A stretch of 64,000 nt of DNA from JBNRMW01 sp050309795 (GTDB lineage Bacteria; Bacillota_I; Bacilli_A; Erysipelotrichales; Erysipelotrichaceae). The notes beneath the pieces are model-generated. The model was not told where the DNA came from, ran no database searches, and saw nothing but the letters and a program-made list of their open reading frames with translations. Shown piece by piece: positions 39,410 through 47,327 of this stretch. The DNA is taken from NCBI GenBank assembly GCA_050309795.1, contig JBNRMW010000012.1:1-64000 (forward strand). The letters are read 5' to 3'. A program made the translations under genes and the position numbers. The stretch's first letter is position 1, and every line of letters begins with the position of its first letter.

Positions 39410-41162
39410 ACGTAAAGGGGCCGAGGTGCCTACAAAAGCTAAAAATCCATTGAAGACATTAAAGAATTTACTGAAGTTTCTTTCGAATGAATCGGTAGCA
39501 ATGATTTTTATATTAGTTTTAGCCGCTGTTGGTAATGGATTGAATTTATTGGGGCCAAGGTTTTCAGGGGCAGCGATTGATGCGATGGGTCAACGGGATT
39601 TGAGTGAGGTCTATGCTTCAGCGTTTAAGATGTTGGCGGCTTATGTGATTTGGGCGTTTCTTACGTATTTAACATCGGTGTTAATGATTCGCTTGTCGCA
39701 ACGGATTGTGGTCCGGATGCGGCAGAGAACGTTTGATAAATTAGTGGAATTGCCGTTGAGTTATTTGGATTCCCATCAAACGGGTGATTTGGTTTCACGG
39801 ATTTCTTACGATATTGATACGATTAATACGTCGTTGAGTAATGATATTATTCAGATTCTTTCATCGGCGATCACGGTTGTTGGGTCGTTGGTGATGATGA
39901 TTTTGATTTCTTGGGAGTTGACGTTGATTTTTGTTGTGACAGTGCCTATTTCGGTTCTTTTTACCCGGTATCGGGTGCGTTTAACTCGTCCGTTGTTTTC
40001 TCGTCGTTCCCGTAAATTAGGCGATATGAATGGGTTTGTGGAAGAAGTATTAACTGGACATCGGACGATTCAATCCTACGATCGCGAGGATGAATTTACA
40101 CAATGGTTTGATGATCAAAACGATACCGCGACCAAGGCGTATTATGAAGCGGAGTATCAATCGAGTATTAACTTTCCAACGATTTCGTTGATTACGAATT
40201 TGTCTTTGGCGATGATTTCGATGCTGGGCGGTCTCTTATTTTTACAAGGCCGTTTGTCAGTTGGGGCTTTGTCGGCATTTGTTTTGTATTCTCGGAAGTT
40301 TTCGGGGCCTATCAATGAGATTGCGAATATTATTGCCGAGTTACAGTCGGCGTTATCCGCAGCGGAACGAGTGTTTGAACTTCTAGATGAGCCGAGCGAA
40401 CAAAATATAGACCAACCATTACCTCTTCCTTTAGCGACAGGGAAAGTGGAGTTTGATCATGTTCAATTTAGCTATGTAGAAAATGTACCGGTGATTCATG
40501 ACTTTAGTTTGAAGGTTCAGCCGGGACAATTGGTTGCTATTGTTGGTCCAACGGGTGCGGGAAAGACGACGTTAATTAATTTATTGATGCGCTTTTATCA
40601 ACCACAACAGGGACAAATATTAATCGACGATGTAGATATTAATCAAGCAGATTTTGTGAAGGTACGAAAAAGTTTTGCGATGGTCTTACAGGATACATGG
40701 TTGTTTGAGGGAACGATTCGGGAGAATATTGCGTATGGAAAACCGGAGGCGACGATGGAAGAAATTCGAGCGGCAGCCAAAGCCGCCCATATTGACCGCT
40801 ATATCCGCCAACAACCCCAAGGCTATGACACGATTATTAGTGATGGAGCTACCAACCTTTCCCAAGGTCAGAAGCAATTATTAACCTTGGCTCGGGCGAT
40901 GCTTATTGATGCACCAATGTTGATTTTAGATGAGGCGACCTCTAATGTGGATAGTCGTACAGAGTTGTTGATTCAAGACGCGATGAATAAATTAATGGAA
41001 GGGCGGACGTCGTTTGTGATTGCGCATCGGTTGTCTACGATACAGAATGCGGACCATATTTTGGTTTTACAAGATGGCAATATTGTTGAACAAGGGACCC
41101 ATGAAGCGTTATTATCAAATAGAGGAGCGTATTCAAATTTATATCAAGCACAATTTGAATAG
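39402..41162 (+). CDS. Heterodimeric ABC exporter, catalytic subunit
   Basis: A 586-residue half-transporter with a polar N-terminal extension (RRKGAEVPTKAKNP), six spans, and an ATPase domain with Walker A GPTGAGKTTLIN and Walker B LILDEATSNVD with the catalytic Glu. The signature is LSQGQKQLL, with Gln instead of the second residue Gly. So this subunit gives the intact Walker site and the weaker signature, exactly complementary to the upstream subunit. Multidrug or toxin export is likely. Confidence 0.93.
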   Translation: MSRRKGAEVPTKAKNPLKTLKNLLKFLSNESVAMIFILVLAAVGNGLNLLGPRFSGAAIDAMGQRDLSEVYASAFKMLAAYVIWAFLTYLTSVLMIRLSQRIVVRMRQRTFDKLVELPLSYLDSHQTGDLVSRISYDIDTINTSLSNDIIQILSSAITVVGSLVMMILISWELTLIFVVTVPISVLFTRYRVRLTRPLFSRRSRKLGDMNGFVEEVLTGHRTIQSYDREDEFTQWFDDQNDTATKAYYEAEYQSSINFPTISLITNLSLAMISMLGGLLFLQGRLSVGALSAFVLYSRKFSGPINEIANIIAELQSALSAAERVFELLDEPSEQNIDQPLPLPLATGKVEFDHVQFSYVENVPVIHDFSLKVQPGQLVAIVGPTGAGKTTLINLLMRFYQPQQGQILIDDVDINQADFVKVRKSFAMVLQDTWLFEGTIRENIAYGKPEATMEEIRAAAKAAHIDRYIRQQPQGYDTIISDGATNLSQGQKQLLTLARAMLIDAPMLILDEATSNVDSRTELLIQDAMNKLMEGRTSFVIAHRLSTIQNADHILVLQDGNIVEQGTHEALLSNRGAYSNLYQAQFE

Positions 41163-41171
41163 ATACGGTAT

Positions 41172-41597
41172 ATGAAAAAAGAATTTAGTCATTTAACCGA
41201 CTTACAATATGAAGTAACTCAAAAAAACGCAACAGAACAGCCTTTTACGGGTGAGTACGATGATTTTTATGAAACAGGTCTTTATGTAGACGTGGTTTCA
41301 GGAGAAGTGCTTTTTTCTTCTTTAGATAAATATGATGCACATTGTGGCTGGCCAAGTTTTACCAAACCGGTTCGAAACGACCAAATTGTTGAAAAAGCGG
41401 ATTGGTCTTACAATATGCATCGCATTGAGGTGCGTTCAAAAGAAGCGGATTCTCATTTAGGTCATGTGTTTACAGATGGTCCAATGGATAAGGGTGGTCT
41501 GAGGTATTGTATTAACTCTGCAGCCTTGCGTTTTGTCCCCGTTGATCAACTGGAAGAACAGGGTTATGGCGCCTACTTGGGCTTGTTTGAAGAATAG
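41172..41597 (+). CDS. msrB: Peptide methionine (R)-S-oxide reductase
   Basis: A 141-residue MsrB that repairs methionine-R-sulfoxide in proteins. Motifs: YDAHCGWPSFTKPV at about 54-67 and GPMDKGGLRYCINSAALRF at about 101-118 with the catalytic Cys in RYCIN. The two CxxC zinc motifs found in some MsrBs are absent. It begins nine bases after the ABC exporter gene, so it may be expressed with it, which would link oxidative repair with efflux. Confidence 0.95.
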   Translation: MKKEFSHLTDLQYEVTQKNATEQPFTGEYDDFYETGLYVDVVSGEVLFSSLDKYDAHCGWPSFTKPVRNDQIVEKADWSYNMHRIEVRSKEADSHLGHVFTDGPMDKGGLRYCINSAALRFVPVDQLEEQGYGAYLGLFEE

Positions 41598-41675
41598 TAT
41601 TAATGAAGCTTATCAATTATTAAAATCAAATTAGATGAAGTCACACAGAATATCAATAAAATACGGAGGGCTTGA

Positions 41676-41972
41676 ATGAATCAAACAACAAAAAGCAAAC
41701 CAACAAAATTTCTTGGAATAATAGTTATTATTTTATTCGTTTTTCTATTAATTAAATGCACGGAAGATCCTAAAGTATATACAGTTTCCTTTGACACCGA
41801 TGGTGGGAGAGAAATTGAACCAATCAAAGTTCAACCAGGAGATTTAATTGGCCGCCCAGCAGATCCTAAGAAAGATGGTTATACTTTTGCTTACTGGGAA
41901 TACAAAGATCAGGAATTTGATTTTACAACTAAAATATATGAGAATCTAATTTTAAAAGCTATTTATGAATAA
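41676..41972 (+). CDS. Small cell-surface protein with one InlB B-repeat
   Basis: A 98-residue protein: a basic N-terminus, a hydrophobic segment at about 11-28 ending LIKCTED with a Cys that could be a lipid attachment site, then one repeat starting VSFDTDGGREIEPIKVQPGD and ending LILKAIYE. This is the Listeria-Bacteroides (InlB B) repeat, a ubiquitin-like module of secreted adhesins. A single repeat on a short anchored protein is unusual; its role is unknown. It has a good ribosome site (ACGGAGGG) and a terminator after it. Confidence 0.75.
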   Translation: MNQTTKSKPTKFLGIIVIILFVFLLIKCTEDPKVYTVSFDTDGGREIEPIKVQPGDLIGRPADPKKDGYTFAYWEYKDQEFDFTTKIYENLILKAIYE

Positions 41973-42011
41973 ACGAATAGAGAAGCTTTGAGATATCAAG
42001 AAAACAAAGTG

Positions 42012-42060
42012 AAAAACCCTTCCAACAAGTTAATCACATTTTTGGAGGGTTTTTATTTTT
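42012..42060 (+). terminator. Terminator after the InlB-repeat gene
   Basis: AAAAACCCTTCCAA (42013-42026) pairs with TTGGAGGGTTTTT (42042-42054), one bulged base, followed by ATTTTT. Confidence 0.8.
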
Positions 42061-42088
42061 GATATCATTATTTTAGTAAATGAAGTGC

Positions 42089-43345
42089 TTACTTTTTTAT
42101 AACCTTAGCTAAGTTTTTAATGGTTTGGTACAATTTTAATTTACTAGGTTGAAGCACATAATCATACTCACCAACCATTTTATAAACGTCGCCACCAAAG
42201 CCTTTCTTAAATCTTAAGATTGCGGAATCTTGTCCACCAGTATCCCCATAACCATAGATACCAAAGTAATTATAAATTGGAATGTTCTGATCGAAGGTAT
42301 CTAAAATAATATGATGATACAAGAAAGTAGAAGCAGGAATAAACTCAAAATCTTTTAAACTGCCTCCATAGAGAGCGACTTGTTCGAAATCTGTTTTTAA
42401 ATAAAAACGAGCAGCAATATCGATCATCTCTTGAGGATATTTTTCTCGTAGTTTGGTCATGCGGTTAAGTCGAGAAGAAAAGGAGTTTTGTTGTTCCGTA
42501 GCAACATTAATCTTCTTTTGGACATGTGGTGTTCGTTCCTGTGCTAATAAGGCTTCTAATTCTTCGGTTACTTGTTCTAGTTTTTGTTCGAGTTCGTTAA
42601 TGTAGCGATGTAAATTGAAACGGGCAACCGTTACCTTTGCTCGTTTCTGTTTATTAAAGGCGTTGAAAAGATGTTGATAGAAGGCGGTATCGCGGGCTTG
42701 GAAACCACGAGTCTCTTCCGTATGTTTTTCGATATCCACAAAACGTTGTAAATTGTCACTGGTAAGCTCTTCAACTTCGAGATGAAATTCTTCTAACTTG
42801 TTGACCGTCTTGCGGGTTTGTTTATGATACGATTGTAAAACTTCTTGCTGATTGTTGAATTCGCGTAAATCTTTGACCATAATCCAACGGTTGGTTAAAC
42901 CAATAATATCATCCCCTTGGTATTTGAATTCTTGTCTTTCAAGAATATCAATGATGGGTTTACCCAGATTGGTTTTCTTTGGTTGTAAATCCACCGTATG
43001 AACTTCGTCAGCTAAATAGGGGATGATCCCTAGACTTAAAGTTTTCTTTTTTGTTTTTAAGTAGCTTTTTAACTCAGAAATGAAGGTTTCAAACTCTATG
43101 AGATTGGAAAGATCTCCCGTTGGCCCATAAATAAGGACCGCTCTATTAAAACCGAGACTCAGTTTTAAATATTGAATAATGGCCGAAAAAACCAAGGTAT
43201 TATCTTGGTTAAAATAGCCTAGAATATCATAATCATTATGGCGTGCTTCGTAGAAAGCAACCCGCTCTGGTGCTTGTAAAATCGATTGGACGTCTTGTTG
43301 ATAAAAAAAATCTGTATACTCTTGCAATGAAAGAGGTTTAATCAT
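42089..43345 (-). CDS. FemAB family peptidyltransferase (cell-wall bridge)
   Basis: A 418-residue protein of the FemX/FemA/FemB family, which adds amino acids from aminoacyl-tRNA to the peptidoglycan precursor. It consists of two GNAT-like halves with a helical coiled coil inserted at about residues 245-300 (YINELEQKLEQVTEELEALL), the usual tRNA-contacting arm. Other matches: YGPTGDLSN at about 73, YHKQTRKTVNKLEEF at about 173-187, and the C-terminal NYFGIYGYGD with FKKGFGGDVYKMVGEYDYVL. It shows that stem peptides here carry an interbridge. Confidence 0.9.
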   Translation of the reverse strand: MIKPLSLQEYTDFFYQQDVQSILQAPERVAFYEARHNDYDILGYFNQDNTLVFSAIIQYLKLSLGFNRAVLIYGPTGDLSNLIEFETFISELKSYLKTKKKTLSLGIIPYLADEVHTVDLQPKKTNLGKPIIDILERQEFKYQGDDIIGLTNRWIMVKDLREFNNQQEVLQSYHKQTRKTVNKLEEFHLEVEELTSDNLQRFVDIEKHTEETRGFQARDTAFYQHLFNAFNKQKRAKVTVARFNLHRYINELEQKLEQVTEELEALLAQERTPHVQKKINVATEQQNSFSSRLNRMTKLREKYPQEMIDIAARFYLKTDFEQVALYGGSLKDFEFIPASTFLYHHIILDTFDQNIPIYNYFGIYGYGDTGGQDSAILRFKKGFGGDVYKMVGEYDYVLQPSKLKLYQTIKNLAKVIKK

Positions 43346-43434
43346 AGTTGGTGTGCTCCTTTTTCAATGACTTGATTATATCATAATAAAACGATGACTT
43401 TAGAAGCCATCGTTGATTGTTTTATTTGTACCTG

Positions 43435-44256
43435 TTAAATCAGCTCGTAACGTTTGAAGGCGTGGTAGAAGCCTTTATCGTTCACGCTAAAGGTTGTATA
43501 GTCGGCTACTGCTTTGAGTCGCTCGTCGCCATTGCCCATCGCAATCCCGATTCCTGAGTACTTAACCATTTCATAGTCGTTCATCGAATCTCCGAGAGCC
43601 ATGGCTTGAGAAACATCTGCTTGGAAATAGTTAAGAACTTTTTCCACCGCAGAGAATTTATGAATATCTCGTTGAATAATTTCACCAGACAAGTTATTTT
43701 CATAAGCAATCAAGAAATACTCTTCAGGAAGCGCGGCTTGTAAATTATGAAGTTGTTCAATAGTTTGGAAAAAGACCGACACTTTATTAATTTTATCCGA
43801 TTCTAAATCCAATTCAGAAAGTGGGGAAACCATATTCTCTTGAACAAGATGTCGTTGTACCTGCGGGGGTAAATCCGATTTCCGATCTAAGCGGTCTCTA
43901 AAATAGCGGAGTGCCAGCCGGTTGTAAAATGATTTTTCTGGACCTTCCCAAACAATCCCGACGTCTTGTAAGTTTAAGACATCAAATAAGTGATTAAGTT
44001 GTTGGGACGTTAAGACAATCTCGGCAAGGGTTTCTTCACCAATCACAATATGTCCCCCAGCAGCAAAAATAAAGCCATCAAAGTCCATTGCTAATAAATG
44101 ATCGTCCACGGCGGATTGAACACGCCCGGTGTTGACAAATAATTTATGTCCGTTTTGTTTTGCTTTCTCTAGGGCTTCCATTGCGGATTTGGGGATACCG
44201 ATTTCGTGACTTAGTAGAGTACCATCAATATCAATGAATACATATTTTGTTTCCAT
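43435..44256 (-). CDS. HAD superfamily (Cof-type) phosphatase
   Basis: A 273-residue hydrolase with motif I FIDIDGTLLSHEIGI at about 7-21 (nucleophile Asp), motif III Lys region, and motif IV MALGDSMNDYEMVKYSGIGI at about 219-238. The mid-domain cap fits the Cof/type IIB class, which dephosphorylates sugar phosphates or flavin precursors. Single gene; the substrate cannot be assigned. Confidence 0.93.
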   Translation of the reverse strand: METKYVFIDIDGTLLSHEIGIPKSAMEALEKAKQNGHKLFVNTGRVQSAVDDHLLAMDFDGFIFAAGGHIVIGEETLAEIVLTSQQLNHLFDVLNLQDVGIVWEGPEKSFYNRLALRYFRDRLDRKSDLPPQVQRHLVQENMVSPLSELDLESDKINKVSVFFQTIEQLHNLQAALPEEYFLIAYENNLSGEIIQRDIHKFSAVEKVLNYFQADVSQAMALGDSMNDYEMVKYSGIGIAMGNGDERLKAVADYTTFSVNDKGFYHAFKRYELI

Positions 44257-44367
44257 AAAATTCCTCCTGCAACCTTATTATAGCAGACCAAAGGCTTGCT
44301 TTAAGGGTTTTGACAATGTTAACGCAATCTTCATAAACAACTTTTTTTAAAAAGTAAAACGTATGTA

Positions 44368-44417
44368 TTGACAGCGAATAAAAAAGGGTTTAATATTGAA
44401 GTGTGAACAAGTGTTCA
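44368..44417 (+). promoter_or_regulatory. Promoter and metal-responsive operator of the czrA/cadA operon
   Basis: TTGACA (44368-44373), a 17-base spacer and TAATAT (44391-44396), near consensus. Right behind lies TGAACA AG TGTTCA (44404-44417), the inverted repeat bound by ArsR-type zinc/cadmium sensors such as CzrA and CadC. Metal binding by the repressor would free this promoter. Confidence 0.85.
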
Positions 44418-44433
44418 TACGAAGGGAGAACAA

Positions 44434-44724
44434 ATGACCGAAATACAACTCATGGAATTAGCCGATTTATTCAAACTCGTCTCCGATTATACGCGGGTAC
44501 GCATCGTCGTACTCTTAGCCAAGGGGGCACTATCCGTCAATGAAATTGCGGAAGCTTTAGACATGAGCCAATCCGCCATCTCCCATCAATTACGCCTGTT
44601 AAAAGCCGGGAAATTAGTCCGAGCTCAACGGGATGGTAAACAAATGATTTACCAACTCGATGATGACCATGTTAAAATCCTCATCGAAGTTGGTATGGAA
44701 CATATCATGGAGACCTACATATGA
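44434..44724 (+). CDS. ArsR-type metal-sensing repressor (CzrA-like)
   Basis: A 96-residue winged helix protein: LFKLVSDYTRVRIVVLLAKG, recognition helix SQSAISHQLRLLKAGKLV, wing RDGKQMIYQLDDDH. The last helix has DDDHVKILIEVGMEHIMETY, matching the alpha-5 Zn/Co site (Asp, His and a second His) of CzrA/SmtB sensors. There is no Cys cluster at the N-terminus, so lead/cadmium sensing of the CadC type is less likely. It overlaps the P-type ATPase gene by four bases. Confidence 0.92.
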   Translation: MTEIQLMELADLFKLVSDYTRVRIVVLLAKGALSVNEIAEALDMSQSAISHQLRLLKAGKLVRAQRDGKQMIYQLDDDHVKILIEVGMEHIMETYI

Positions 44725-46754
44725 GAAAAACCTATGACATCGCGCATCTCGACTGTGCCGTTTGTGCCCAAAAAATAGAAGCCGAACTCAAAGAAGACAA
44801 AGATGTGCTCAATGCTACCTATAACCTAGCAAATAAAAAACTCATCATCGACACCAAAGAAGATGTTTTAATCGATTCCCAAAAAATCCAAAAGATTTTA
44901 GACCGTATTGAGCCAGGCTCCAAAATCGTTGAAAAACAACCACAACTATTTGAAACAAACCGCGAACTTTATCGACTTTTAACGAGCTTAATTTTATTTG
45001 TTATCGGTTTGTGGTCTTCGAATAATTTGATCTTGTTGGTGGCTTATCTTCTCGGGGGCTATCCGATATTTTTGAAATCCTTTAAAAATATACGTAATCG
45101 TGATTTTTTTGATGAAAACTTCTTAATGGTTGTCGCCTCCTTAGGAGCAATCTATATCAATGAATACGTCGAAGCCGTCGCCGTCATGTTGTTTTACGGA
45201 TTTGGAGAATACCTCCAAGACTTAGCCGTCGAACGTTCGCGGCGCAATATCCAAGACCTCTTAGATCTAGATGTTGAAGTTGCGCATGTCCTGGTGGAAC
45301 ACCAAATCCAAGACATCGCGGTTGAAGACGTCAAGATAGGGGATACCCTGGTCATTCAAGTTGGTGAAAAAGTACCTGTAGATGGGGTCATTATTAAAGG
45401 AAGTTCCCTCATCGATCGCTCCTTATTAACTGGTGAATCCCTTCTTGAAGAAGTTGATGTTGACAGTGTGGTCTTAGCTGGAACACTCAATCAATCCGCA
45501 CCATTAACCATCATCGCTCAACACTTATTTGAGGATTCCAGTCTCGCTAAAATGAAAAAAGTGTTAGACGAATCGGCCCTCTACCAAGCCGAACCCGAGA
45601 AATTTATTACCAAATTTTCAAAAGTATATACCCCAGTCGTTTTAGTCTTCGCGTTATTGGTTGCTATAGTAGGACCCATTCTAGTTCCAGCTGTATCGAG
45701 TACCGATTGGACGTACCGAGCTTTAGTTTTTCTAGTGGCCTCGTGTCCATGTGCCTTAGTTCTTTCAATTCCGCTTTCTTATTTTGCAGGTATTGGTAAG
45801 GCGTCTAAATCGAATATCTTAGTAAAAGGCGGCCAAGTGTTAGACGATCTCGTCTTTATGAAAAAGGCGGTCTTTGATAAAACGGGAACGCTATCGGCAG
45901 GGATCTTTGAGGTTGATCAAGTCGTTGCTGAAAATCCAAGTGAACTTTTACAACTCGCAGCAAGTTTGGAACAGTATTCAGCACACCCTTTGGCTCAAGC
46001 TATTTTACGGGCTAATACCGCGCCATTACTTCCAATCGATCAACCGAAAGAATTTGCTGGTCGAGGCATCTCTGGTCAATACAATCAGCAAACCATTCAT
46101 CTAGGTTCAAGTTGGTACATGGCCCAACATCAAATCCAATTACCAGACGAAACTTGGCAAGGCTCGCTCATGCATCTAGCCATTGATGGCCAATACCAAG
46201 GTACCATTGAGCTCAAAGACCAAGTGCGACCAACTACCCAATCAACCATGGAAGCCTTACATAACAAAGGCATAACCACCTATGTCCTCTCTGGTGATCG
46301 AAGTGCTACGGTTCAGGAAATGGCCCAAGCGGTCGGTATAGATTATGCTTATGGTCAACTCTTACCCGAAGACAAGGTCGAAAAACTCCAACAACTTAAA
46401 ACAGAATGTTCAGAAAAAGAAAAAATCATGTTTGTCGGTGACGGAATCAACGATGCCCTCGTCCTTCAACAAGCCGATATAGGTGTGGCGATGGGACACC
46501 AAGGCGCAGACATCAGCATTGAAGTCGCCGATATGGTGCTCATGAAAGACGATCTCAGCCAAATACTAGAAGCCATGACCATTGCTGAGAAAACCCGTTC
46601 AATCGTTTTAAACAACATTACCTTAGCGCTCGTTACCAAGGCTATAGTCTTACTTTTAGGAACCCTTGGTTATGCCCCAATGCTGCTGGCCGTGTTTGCG
46701 GATGTGGGAGTTACCTTATTGGCGGTCTTAAACTCGTTAAGAATTTTACGCTAA
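44721..46754 (+). CDS. cadA: Heavy-metal P1B-type ATPase (Zn/Cd exporter)
   Basis: A 677-residue pump. An N-terminal HMA domain carries DCAVC (Cys12, Cys15), the soft-metal pair. The transmembrane motif is SCPCALVLS (Cys342, Pro, Cys344) as in P1B-2 Zn/Cd/Pb exporters; the phosphorylation site is Asp386 in FDKTGT; ATP-binding HP motif is in SAHPLAQAI. MFVGDGINDALVLQQADIGV forms the hinge. It is controlled by the ArsR-type sensor with which it is coupled by ATGA. The gene symbol is by function; zinc is the most probable substrate. Confidence 0.93.
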   Translation: MRKTYDIAHLDCAVCAQKIEAELKEDKDVLNATYNLANKKLIIDTKEDVLIDSQKIQKILDRIEPGSKIVEKQPQLFETNRELYRLLTSLILFVIGLWSSNNLILLVAYLLGGYPIFLKSFKNIRNRDFFDENFLMVVASLGAIYINEYVEAVAVMLFYGFGEYLQDLAVERSRRNIQDLLDLDVEVAHVLVEHQIQDIAVEDVKIGDTLVIQVGEKVPVDGVIIKGSSLIDRSLLTGESLLEEVDVDSVVLAGTLNQSAPLTIIAQHLFEDSSLAKMKKVLDESALYQAEPEKFITKFSKVYTPVVLVFALLVAIVGPILVPAVSSTDWTYRALVFLVASCPCALVLSIPLSYFAGIGKASKSNILVKGGQVLDDLVFMKKAVFDKTGTLSAGIFEVDQVVAENPSELLQLAASLEQYSAHPLAQAILRANTAPLLPIDQPKEFAGRGISGQYNQQTIHLGSSWYMAQHQIQLPDETWQGSLMHLAIDGQYQGTIELKDQVRPTTQSTMEALHNKGITTYVLSGDRSATVQEMAQAVGIDYAYGQLLPEDKVEKLQQLKTECSEKEKIMFVGDGINDALVLQQADIGVAMGHQGADISIEVADMVLMKDDLSQILEAMTIAEKTRSIVLNNITLALVTKAIVLLLGTLGYAPMLLAVFADVGVTLLAVLNSLRILR

Positions 46755-46799
46755 ATAAAGTTTATAAAAGTGACGGGACAAAGTTTTATAGTTATTCTA

Positions 46800-46828
46800 T
46801 TGTCTTCTAGAAACCAGACTGCTATAAT
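46800..46828 (+). promoter_or_regulatory. Strong promoter with no intact gene
   Basis: TTGTCT (46800-46805), 17-base spacer with TCTAGAAACCAGACTGC, TATAAT (46823-46828). The same spacer start (CTAGAAAC) is found in the promoter at 47190. Confidence 0.65.
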
Positions 46829-47148
46829 CTAAGTAGAAAAGGAAGGTATATACCAATGGACAATATAGAGTTTAGTTTATTCCTTCCAAACGTGGAAGAA
46901 CGTTAACCGAATCCGCAAGGATATCCAACGCATAAAAAATAATAGGAGGTACATGTATATAGAAACCATAACTTTTGAAACCACCACACATCCGATGGGA
47001 TGCCTTACATGTTTGCCATCCGGGTTTGCGACAGGAAGTCCTCATTATTAGTCTTGCTATTGCGCAGTGGATACCGTGTATCAGATTAACCAGATTATGG
47101 AAGAATTAGTTAAAGATTAATGCTGAAGCACTTTTTAAACAATTGAAT

Positions 47149-47178
47149 CAAACACCTCGGAGACGGGGTGTTTTTTTG
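47149..47178 (+). terminator. Terminator of the 46.8 kb transcript
   Basis: ACACCTCG (47152-47159), loop GAGA, CGGGGTGT (47164-47171), one G-U, followed by seven T. Confidence 0.85.
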
Positions 47179-47189
47179 AACACAGACCT

Positions 47190-47217
47190 TTGATTCTAGA
47201 AACATAAAGACTATAAT
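47190..47217 (+). promoter_or_regulatory. Promoter of the triple-GNAT gene
   Basis: TTGATT (47190-47195), 16-base spacer beginning CTAGAAAC, TATAAT (47212-47217). It is followed by a good ribosome site and an 11-codon frame (47243-47278) before the large gene, so that frame may be a leader peptide or a remnant. Confidence 0.65.
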
Positions 47218-47327
47218 AACAAAAGAGAAAGAAGGTGAACTTATGAAAAACAACCATAAATTCACCAAGCATTTTTAGTCGAACCTGGCTTGGATAAATA
47301 ATTAAAACGACTTAGAACGGAAAATAA

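Larger units (their letters stand above)
46755..47327 (+). other. Region with promoters and only tiny frames; decayed gene or small RNA
   Basis: About 570 bases without a normal gene. It contains a strong promoter (46800-46828), a 16-codon frame at 46856-46906, a 32-codon frame at 46953-47051 with a strong AGGAGG site (product with HPMGCLTCLPSG), an open stretch ending VYQINQIMEELVKD, a terminator at 47150-47178, then a second promoter and an 11-codon frame at 47243-47278. Frame changes suggest a small protein gene in decay, but promoter and terminator enclose a transcript of about 340 bases that could also be a non-coding RNA. Confidence 0.4.
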
